60,924 bases of DNA from Desulfobacterales bacterium (GTDB taxonomy: Bacteria; Desulfobacterota; Desulfobacteria; Desulfobacterales; UBA11574): assembly GCA_030145345.1 (NCBI GenBank), contig JAQYVT010000010.1:1-60924 (forward strand), in the 5' to 3' direction. Shown piece by piece: positions 55,169 through 60,924 of the stretch. A program made the translations under genes and the position numbers. How positions within the stretch are numbered: the stretch's first letter is position 1; each line of letters opens with the position of its first letter. The notes under the pieces are model-generated. The model searched no databases. It had not been told where the DNA came from and worked only from the letters and a program-made list of their open reading frames with translations.

Positions 55169-56220
55169 CGGCGATCCTTCCCTTCAAACATATCTTCGAA
55201 GGTTTCGCATTCGGTCTCGTTGTCTCGCCCTTCAAAAGAGCTTCCATTCCGTCCCACAGACTTGCGGTAGCCTTCGAGATCTTCCAGAAATTGATCGGCG
55301 CTTTCGTAAAACCAGTTGGCGCCCTTGGAGAAATGCAGCAAAATTCGGTTGAGACTCTCGGGTATATAAGGATAAATTTTTCTCAGATTGGCGACGCGCC
55401 TACGGAAAACGATGTTTGCATCATCCGCCCGGATTCGGTGCAGGGCCGGATGTTTTTCCCGGCTGAGATTCGACAGCAGCACATCGCCTTTGCCGACAAG
55501 AAACATCAAAATATTGCCCAGGCCGAAAAGATCGTAACTGAAAATACTCTCCCTCTGGCGATAGTTGAAATCAAAGTCAATCCATCGGTAATGGCCGCTT
55601 TCCCGATCGATGATAATATGATCCCTTCTGATATCTCCATGATTTTCTTCATGTTCGTGCAGGAATCGGATCCCCTGGATGCACTCGATATAGCGTTCCA
55701 AAATCGCCGGAAACATCCTATGAAAATAGGTTTCATGATCCAGTCGGATGTCTTGTACCATAATCGAAAGTGGTTTGCCGTAGATAAAGTCGAGGACTCG
55801 AACAATATTGCCCTTTTCATCGGTTATCGCATAACCGTGCATGAAATTTTTATGGTCCCCCGCAAGTTCGAGAATCCGTGCTTCTTTTCTGGGACTGCGA
55901 AAACACTCGAACTCGATATCTCCGATAAGAGTTTTAAATCGCTCGTGAAAGACGAGCTTGATAATTTTACGGCTCCCGTCCTCCAGATCGAAAGCCCGTT
56001 TAACCCAGAATTTTTCTTCATCATCCAGCCCGAAGCGACCTTCCTTGGCATTTTGCCGGATGAAATAGGCCCTCTCACCAAGGACAACGACATCATCATA
56101 GTTCAGTCGAAAGAAATCTGTCGTGTCACTGTGGATCTCAACTAAACGGTCATTGGGAAAGTTCGGGAACCACCGCTGGATCATACGGCGAGTGGAATTC
56201 TGATTCGGCATCGTCTTCAT
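55165..56220 (-). CDS. Protein-kinase-like protein
   Basis: The 351-residue protein has a kinase-type catalytic loop HGDIRRDHIIIDRE (HxD...) at about 210-224, an IDFDF metal-binding segment (about 230), and upstream lysine candidates (WVKRAFDL, RKIIKLVF). The N-terminal 60 residues and the extended loop are not typical. It probably phosphorylates a protein or a small molecule. Clustering with USP and glycogen phosphorylase suggests control of glycogen breakdown, by analogy to phosphorylase kinase, but this is unproven. The AAAGGAG before the ATG is 13 bases away. Confidence 0.68.
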   Translation of the reverse strand: MKTMPNQNSTRRMIQRWFPNFPNDRLVEIHSDTTDFFRLNYDDVVVLGERAYFIRQNAKEGRFGLDDEEKFWVKRAFDLEDGSRKIIKLVFHERFKTLIGDIEFECFRSPRKEARILELAGDHKNFMHGYAITDEKGNIVRVLDFIYGKPLSIMVQDIRLDHETYFHRMFPAILERYIECIQGIRFLHEHEENHGDIRRDHIIIDRESGHYRWIDFDFNYRQRESIFSYDLFGLGNILMFLVGKGDVLLSNLSREKHPALHRIRADDANIVFRRRVANLRKIYPYIPESLNRILLHFSKGANWFYESADQFLEDLEGYRKSVGRNGSSFEGRDNETECETFEDMFEGKDRR

Positions 56221-56385
56221 GGTCGATAGGACACTCCTTTCGAAAAGTTATTATTCCTAATTTTTCCAACTCCAAACCCTATGGATATGGATTCTTTACA
56301 CATCTGTATTATGGGTACCAAAGAAAATAAATATTTTTTTTATCGATTTTATTTACCCGCATTCAGGGTTATTTATTTCATCGCC

Positions 56386-56664
56386 CTAAGCTGTCTCCGG
56401 TCGTTTTAACACGGCGTTCAAAATGGGCGGCGGCAAAATGGTGGTGAACATAAATACAATAACCATCATAGAAAAAATATCATCCGGAAAAACACCGAGG
56501 GCTTTTCCGGTTGCGGCAAAAATCAAACCAAAACTAACTGCCAAAATAAGTTTCATGCCGGTATTGAGTCTGTTTCTCCCAAGTTCCCCGGCAAGCGCAT
56601 CGGCAAGAGGGAAGGAAAAGATCAGAACGGTCGTCACAACTGATAGGAAACCAATTGCCCTCAT
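56386..56664 (-). pseudogene. Fragment of a CPA2-type cation/proton antiporter
   Basis: The 92-residue hydrophobic protein has about three helices. Its end, PDDIFSMMVIVFMFTTILPPPILNAVLKR, resembles the last helix of Na+/H+ antiporters of the CPA2 family, as does GLIFAATGKALGV. A full member has about 380 residues, so nine or more helices are missing. No other part is nearby. Either a remnant or a small self-standing protein. Confidence 0.5.
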
Positions 56665-56753
56665 CTCTTTTTATAACTCCGTTCGACAACTCAAAGAAGT
56701 CACAATGGTGAATTCGTAAAAAGCCGAGTCCATGATGTTTTGCTTTCAATGAC

Positions 56754-57203
56754 CTATTCGACTCTGCGGGTTCTGATGATCAGCAATGGACGGTCAATTT
56801 TTTGTAGTACCCCTGCAGTTACACTGCCATAAAAGGTTCGGGGCAAACCGCTAAGACCGTGACTTGCCATTACAATGATATCCGCATCCATTTCTTCGGC
56901 TGCGGTTAATATCGATTTCACCACTGGGCCATGGACCACGCGTGCATTGGCGCTAATACCTTTTTCTTGGAACTCCTTTTTATGTTTCTCCAGATAAGAC
57001 TCTGCTTTTCTTTTTCGCTGATTGAACTCTGCAAGACATTTCGATAAATCCACGACTTCATCCCACCCAAGCATGACTTGCAATTCATCCACAAGAAGAA
57101 AAATTATTCCAGCACCATATCGATTCGCCATTTCCTCTGCATGGGGCAAAACCGCTTCTGCTCGTTTCGACCCGTCGAGAGGGACCAGTATTTTATTATA
57201 CAT
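56754..57203 (-). CDS. Universal stress protein
   Basis: The 149-residue UspA domain begins MYNKILVPLDGSKRAEAVLP and includes DIIVMASHGLSGLPRTFYGSVTAGVL, the ATP-type loop. The ATG at 57203 has AAAGGAG six bases upstream; an extended frame to 57245 is not supported. It is driven by the sigma-54 promoter at 57319-57333. Confidence 0.9.
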   Translation of the reverse strand: MYNKILVPLDGSKRAEAVLPHAEEMANRYGAGIIFLLVDELQVMLGWDEVVDLSKCLAEFNQRKRKAESYLEKHKKEFQEKGISANARVVHGPVVKSILTAAEEMDADIIVMASHGLSGLPRTFYGSVTAGVLQKIDRPLLIIRTRRVE

Positions 57204-57318
57204 GACAGGCTCCTTTGATAACCCAATTTCATAGATGTTCAACAAAAGTGGCCAAGATAAATAGCATCATGAGCATTTTCTCTGATTATACGATGTGGTA
57301 TAAACAATTTCATTTAAA

Positions 57319-57333
57319 GCAATCGTTATGCCA
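57319..57333 (-). promoter_or_regulatory. Sigma-54 promoter for the USP gene at 57203
   Basis: On the minus strand it reads TGGCAT-AACGA-TTGC followed by TTT. The transcript should start near 57308. The dyad is centred 123 bp upstream. Confidence 0.82.
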
Positions 57334-57430
57334 ATATGGGCCCTCAACATAGAAACGTTATAACAGGTTGAGATAAAGGTATAATTTCAAAAAATAGGGG
57401 GGAAATGTTATGAGACGACAATGAATTTGA

Positions 57431-57456
57431 CGTCAGTTTTTTTAACAGAATGTAAA
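57431..57456 (-). promoter_or_regulatory. Upstream activator dyad, site h
   Basis: CGTCAG (57431-57436) and TTAACA-GAA-TGTAAA (57442-57456) form the weakest copy, but the distance and orientation to the promoter at 57319-57333 are kept. It overlaps the end of the oxidoreductase remnant. Confidence 0.68.
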
Positions 57457-57612
57457 ATTGGCAGTCGGAGAAGAAGTGCGCAACGGATGCGTGGCAATTG
57501 GCATCATTTCTACGACATGGATTTCAGCATCAGAATCTCGAGCGAATTCATCTTCAAATTCCGAACCGATGAATCCACCCCCAAGTATTCGCGCTTTCGC
57601 GGCCATTTTCAT
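57442..57612 (-). pseudogene. Remnant of a pyridine nucleotide-disulfide oxidoreductase
   Basis: A 56-residue ORF includes the NAD-binding ARILGGGFIGSEFEDEFAR and EIHVVEMMP, the GxGxxG strand-helix-strand of FAD/NAD disulfide reductases (as in CoA-disulfide reductase or NADH oxidase). Nothing else of the roughly 440-residue enzyme is seen. It begins just after the DctM stop, with no ribosome site, and ends at a TAA inside activator site h. Confidence 0.68.
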
Positions 57613-57613
57613 C

Positions 57614-58894
57614 TTAGAAAAAGACCAGGCTCAACCATGGGACCAGCATGATCGTAATCCAGGCGGTAAATACAAAGATTAGATATGGCGGCACCCATTT
57701 GATTAGCTTGTCATAAGGAATTCCCGTTATTCCGGAAGCGACGAAAAGATCCAGACCAAACGGCGGCGTGATAAAGCCGATGGACAGACCCACGATAAAC
57801 GTGATGCCCCAATGAATCGGGTTCAGGCCGATGGATACGGCAATGGGCGCCAGGATCGGGGCCAGAATGATGCACACGGATATGGATTCCATGATGGCGC
57901 CGGCCAGGACAATGCTGAGCATCATGGCGCCGATCATCAGAATACGGATTCCAAAAGAATGGACAAAGTCAGAGACAACATCATGAACACCCAAGATGGA
58001 AAAGACCTGCTGCAGCACGATGGAAACCGAGACCACCGGCGCCAGCAACCCGTTGACCCGTCCGCTGGAAAGAAATATGCTCGGAATGTCCTTGAGCTTA
58101 ATTTCACGGGTCAGCAGCACGCCGGCAAGCAGGCAGTAGGCGGCGGCAATGCCGGAGGCTTCTGTGGGTGAAGCAATACCGCCGTATACAATGATTAGAA
58201 TAAGGGCCACGGCGATAATCCCGAGCTTGGCATTCCAGATCGAACGGACAACTTCTTTCGTTATAAAGGGTTCCGGCCGCCCCCAGTCATACTTGCGGCA
58301 CCAGAATCGGGCGCCACCCATTAACGCGCAACTGACCAAAAGCCCGGGAATGACGCCCGCTTTGAAAAGGTCCAGAACACTCAAATTTACCGTGAAACCG
58401 TAAACGATCATCAGGATGCTGGGCGGTATCAAGATCCCCACGATCCCTCCGGCCGCCACGGTAGTTGCAGCAAATTCATCGTTATACCCCTGTTCTTTCA
58501 GCTCAGGGATCATGATTCTTCCGATGGTCGCCACGGTGGCGGAGTTGGAGCCGGAAATGGCGGAAAATAAGCTGCAGGTGGCAACCGCAGCCATGGCCAG
58601 CCCCCCTCTGAGCGGGGCCAATACCCGTCGCGCCATCACGGATAATTTTTTTGCGATTCCACCGGCACCGATAAGGTCTCCGGTGAGAATAAACAGCGGC
58701 ATGGCCAGCAGCGCGTAACTGCTGATGCCCTGGTAGGATGTAATCCCGATGTTCTGGATGGTAAAGTCGATAGCGATCGAGGCCATTGTGGCCCAGAAGG
58801 CCACACATAAAAAAATCGGCACACCAACGACAAAAAAAATCCCGGTAATAATGGAAATGATCCAAATGGCTACATCTTCGGGTATTCCGAACAT
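57614..58894 (-). CDS. dctM: TRAP transporter large permease subunit (DctM)
   Basis: The 426-residue protein has about 12 helices and motifs of the family, such as GGIVGILIPPSI and FITPPFGLDLFV. It forms the Na+-driven channel of a tripartite ATP-independent periplasmic transporter. The gene is downstream of DctQ, with a repeat element in the gap. No strong ribosome site is visible; the start lies directly after GGGGGGAGA. Confidence 0.93.
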   Translation of the reverse strand: MFGIPEDVAIWIISIITGIFFVVGVPIFLCVAFWATMASIAIDFTIQNIGITSYQGISSYALLAMPLFILTGDLIGAGGIAKKLSVMARRVLAPLRGGLAMAAVATCSLFSAISGSNSATVATIGRIMIPELKEQGYNDEFAATTVAAGGIVGILIPPSILMIVYGFTVNLSVLDLFKAGVIPGLLVSCALMGGARFWCRKYDWGRPEPFITKEVVRSIWNAKLGIIAVALILIIVYGGIASPTEASGIAAAYCLLAGVLLTREIKLKDIPSIFLSSGRVNGLLAPVVSVSIVLQQVFSILGVHDVVSDFVHSFGIRILMIGAMMLSIVLAGAIMESISVCIILAPILAPIAVSIGLNPIHWGITFIVGLSIGFITPPFGLDLFVASGITGIPYDKLIKWVPPYLIFVFTAWITIMLVPWLSLVFF

Positions 58895-58921
58895 TCTCCC
58901 CCCAATAAAATTTGGTTTAGC

Positions 58922-59099
58922 TAGTGCCCATCCACAATTGTAAAAAAGGCACGGTGCGTTTCCAATTCATAAATGAGCAATTTTTGTTCGGATCAAGGCC
59001 GCACAAGGGTTTCCGGTGAGGTATACTCCCTGTATGCCGCAGCCGGAAACCCGCGGAGAACGCAGATCCGGGCAAAAAGGGCCATTTATGGATGGAAAC
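58922..59099 (-). mobile_element. MITE-like palindromic element, copy B
   Basis: The 178-bp element is the reverse complement of 1195-1373 with about 90-95% agreement in the core. Its ends are GTTTCCAATTCATAAATG and CATTTATGGATGGAAAC. It occupies the gap between the DctM and DctQ genes, which normally adjoin, so it was probably inserted there and must allow read-through for operon expression. Confidence 0.75.
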
Positions 59100-59109
59100 T
59101 GGGTGAGGT

Positions 59110-59658
59110 TTATTCCATGGTCACCGTTGGATCCATTTTCAGCGGTTCATTGCGAATATACGCTTTGATATCTTGTATTGCGCATTGGATGACTCTGAAA
59201 ACCAAAACCGTAAACGAAGCGGGGATACACGCAGGAACCACCCATTTCGGTATGGTTTCCGTGCCGTATATCAATGCCCCGACTTCATGCAGCCGAATAA
59301 TCTGAAGCATAGAATAGTAGGATACAATAATCGCGAAGGCGATCCAGAGCGTATAATCGAGCATCAGAAGACATAGCTGCACGCCACGCGGCAGTCTGTT
59401 TCGTAACGCCGCCAGCCGGAGATGCGCCCGTTCCTTGACGTTCCAGGAGCACCCCAGCCAGGAAAACCACACAAACAAGGCGATACAGACATAAACCGCC
59501 CAGTGAAACGAGGTTTTGAACACAAAACGTTGCACCACCCCGACGGCCATAATCGCCATCATTAAAAAATACATCGGGAAAATCAGGACATTTTCTATAT
59601 GTTCATCAAGCCAGTATAAGATCTTTTTTGCCATTGGCCTTACCATGTCTTGGAACAA
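59110..59658 (-). CDS. dctQ: TRAP transporter small permease subunit (DctQ)
   Basis: The protein of up to 182 residues has four helices and a family segment FVWFSWLGCSWNVKERAHLRL, where charged residues after the second helix are typical of DctQ. It links the binding protein and DctM. The start is uncertain: TTG at 59658, ATG at 59646 and ATG at 59634 are in frame. About 85 bp separate it from DctP. Confidence 0.88.
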   Translation of the reverse strand: MFQDMVRPMAKKILYWLDEHIENVLIFPMYFLMMAIMAVGVVQRFVFKTSFHWAVYVCIALFVWFSWLGCSWNVKERAHLRLAALRNRLPRGVQLCLLMLDYTLWIAFAIIVSYYSMLQIIRLHEVGALIYGTETIPKWVVPACIPASFTVLVFRVIQCAIQDIKAYIRNEPLKMDPTVTME

Positions 59659-59741
59659 TTTTCCGACTGAGTCATTAAAAGGGCCGAAAGCGACCGCCTT
59701 CTTTGGTAAGGAAGCGATCGCTGTTGGCTTTTAGAACGAAA

Positions 59742-60924
59742 TTAGGTCTTTTTCTTCGTACTTTTCACATAATAGCCTTCGCCCCGTTTCCATTCGCCGT
59801 CCTTCCACCATGGCGGGTTGGGCTTCCACCAGCGATGGGGCGCAACGTCCATGGCATAGGCGCCCCGGGGAACTTCACGGGCAATGGCGTACATCTTCTC
59901 AAAAATATCACCCCGCCCGTACAACTTGTTCTGTTTTTTCATCTGCCCGGCCCACGCATCCGGATTATACTTGGGTGAAATGAGCTTCTCCAGCTTATCC
60001 ATTTCCGCGTCGGACCAGAGAACGTTGGTGATGTCGTTTTTCCAGTGCTCGCTGCCCACCGGCGGTTCCTCCTGGTCTGCACCGGACCTGATGGCAATGG
60101 AGGCTTCCTCCTTGCCGAGAACACCGACCTGGGTCAGATAGGCCGATTCCATGATGGCTTCCTGGAGACGCTCGGGCATTTTTTTAAGCTTTCTATGGTT
60201 CATGCCGGTCACCCAGTTGCCCGAGCAGTATTTCAGGTACAGAAATTGGCCGGTATATTCCGTGAAGTGGATCATGCTGAAGGGAATCTCCCAGGCTTCG
60301 GCGCCGTCGATGGCCCCCTGTCTGACCGCATCCACAACTTCCTCAAAAGAGATCGCCACCGGATTGACGCCCATCAGTCTCATGCTGATGAGGCCGAAAT
60401 AGGTGCCGGTGGTTCGGATCTTGGCACCGGTGGCCCGGAGCTTGGCCAGGGTGTCCACAATGGGCTTGCCCTTTCCAAACTTCCGTTTGCTCATGAAAAA
60501 ACCGCGAAGCCCATAGTCCCCGAACAGCATCTCCAGGCCGTAGAGTCTCCGCATGGGCTCCCGGAAGAGATCCTCGCTTCGGTGATCGAATGCAAAGGAA
60601 TACAGGGCGGCCCGGTTCGGCCAGAGGGCGCCCCAATCCAGATTGAGTAAATACGGACAGATGGTCGATGAATTATTCGTGGAAGCGACATAAAAGTCGA
60701 CGATTCCCTGGACGCATTTTTCAGCGCAGGTCATTTCACCGCAGATGGAGTTGGATCCAAGATGTTCGATGCGAATTTCCCCGTCGGTTCTTTCTTCAAC
60801 TTCCCGGACAAAATCCATCGTTCCGATCTTGGCCACCCACATGGTGTCGACACTGTGCCCGGCAGCCCCATAACGGAATTTGTACTTGGGTTTGGCCTTG
60901 TAACGTGCGTCCTGGATATTCTTG
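59742..60924 (-). CDS. dctP: TRAP transporter solute-binding protein (DctP), partial at right edge
   Basis: The reading frame is open to the edge; 393 residues are visible and the signal peptide is outside. It contains VDTMWVAKIGTMDFVREVEER, LRATGAKIRTTG and FEEVVDAVRQGAIDGAE, which fit the DctP fold, with the last motif typical of substrate-contact and helix 9 regions. The substrate is probably an organic acid, but the subgroup is not clear. The C-terminal tail is lysine-rich. Confidence 0.88.
   Translation of the reverse strand, partial: KNIQDARYKAKPKYKFRYGAAGHSVDTMWVAKIGTMDFVREVEERTDGEIRIEHLGSNSICGEMTCAEKCVQGIVDFYVASTNNSSTICPYLLNLDWGALWPNRAALYSFAFDHRSEDLFREPMRRLYGLEMLFGDYGLRGFFMSKRKFGKGKPIVDTLAKLRATGAKIRTTGTYFGLISMRLMGVNPVAISFEEVVDAVRQGAIDGAEAWEIPFSMIHFTEYTGQFLYLKYCSGNWVTGMNHRKLKKMPERLQEAIMESAYLTQVGVLGKEEASIAIRSGADQEEPPVGSEHWKNDITNVLWSDAEMDKLEKLISPKYNPDAWAGQMKKQNKLYGRGDIFEKMYAIAREVPRGAYAMDVAPHRWWKPNPPWWKDGEWKRGEGYYVKSTKKKT

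Noticed and set aside
55114-56145. Long plus-strand open frame opposite the kinase-like gene
   Set aside because: It is a frame shadow; the minus frame has kinase motifs, a ribosome site and the ATGA overlap with the USP gene.
56295-56320. TTTACACATCTGTATT and TGGTAC before the kinase-like gene as a sigma-54 control region
   Set aside because: The -12 element is ATAC rather than TTGC and dyad spacing is wrong.
1-60924. CRISPR array, riboswitch, tRNA or rRNA gene
   Set aside because: No regularly spaced repeats, known aptamer core or cloverleaf-like sequence was recognised by eye; a covariance-model search would be decisive.

Overview
The window most resembles a chromosomal segment of a sulfate-reducing member of the Desulfobacterota (Desulfobacteraceae or Desulfosarcinaceae type). 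This rests on a lactate-utilisation pair with fused LldF/LldE-type modules, a TRAP transporter, an ADP-forming acyl-CoA synthetase-like protein fused to an acetyltransferase, and many Cache-type histidine kinases. No rRNA or tRNA gene, phage, IS transposase or CRISPR array was seen. Almost all genes lie on the minus strand.

Layout. Positions 1-7.6 kb hold a radical SAM protein, a Ca2+/Na+ antiporter (plus strand), a glycine-zipper lipoprotein, LutB/LutC-like lactate oxidation proteins and a left-handed beta-helix protein. Positions 7.8-26.6 kb hold a porin followed (reading leftwards from 26.6 kb) by three related sets of Cache histidine kinase, stand-alone receiver and DASS/SLC13-type carrier, with a receiver-kinase fusion, a receiver-CBS protein, a YIP1-family membrane protein and an unlisted 44-residue membrane protein. 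Positions 27-39 kb hold a CBS-ACT protein, a synthetase-acetyltransferase fusion whose ATP-grasp part is truncated, an SDR fusion protein, a CoA-transferase, a tandem universal stress protein (USP), two cytidylate-kinase-like paralogues, a dodecin and a cyclic-nucleotide-binding protein. Positions 39-57 kb hold glycogen synthase and phosphorylase, a CBM48 protein, further two-component systems, a cyclopropane fatty acid synthase, a PilZ protein, a protein-kinase-like protein and two more USPs, with several decayed gene copies. Positions 57.6 kb to the right edge hold a TRAP transporter (DctM, DctQ, partial DctP).

The main discovery is regulatory. Eight sigma-54 (-24/-12) promoters are each paired with one copy of a dyad, TTTACA-N3-TGTAAA, flanked on the promoter side by TGTCAG or a near match. 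In all eight the centre-to-centre distance is 119-123 bp and the orientation is the same. The genes served are two sensor/carrier operons, the synthetase-acetyltransferase, two USPs, both cytidylate-kinase-like proteins and the cNMP-binding/dodecin pair. This looks like a single undescribed enhancer-dependent regulon. The gene content (USPs, CBS and CoA-metabolism proteins beside glycogen and membrane-modifying enzymes) suggests a starvation or dormancy response; that last step is inference.

Other structure: a family of 156-179 bp palindromic, MITE-like elements (two near-identical copies in opposite orientation near the two ends, one diverged copy at 17.9 kb); REP-like palindromes; a duplicated and decayed histidine kinase, NarL regulator and four-cysteine protein block; and remnants of a flavin disulfide reductase, a small heat-shock protein and a cation/proton antiporter. 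Several start codons were moved on ribosome-binding-site or promoter evidence.
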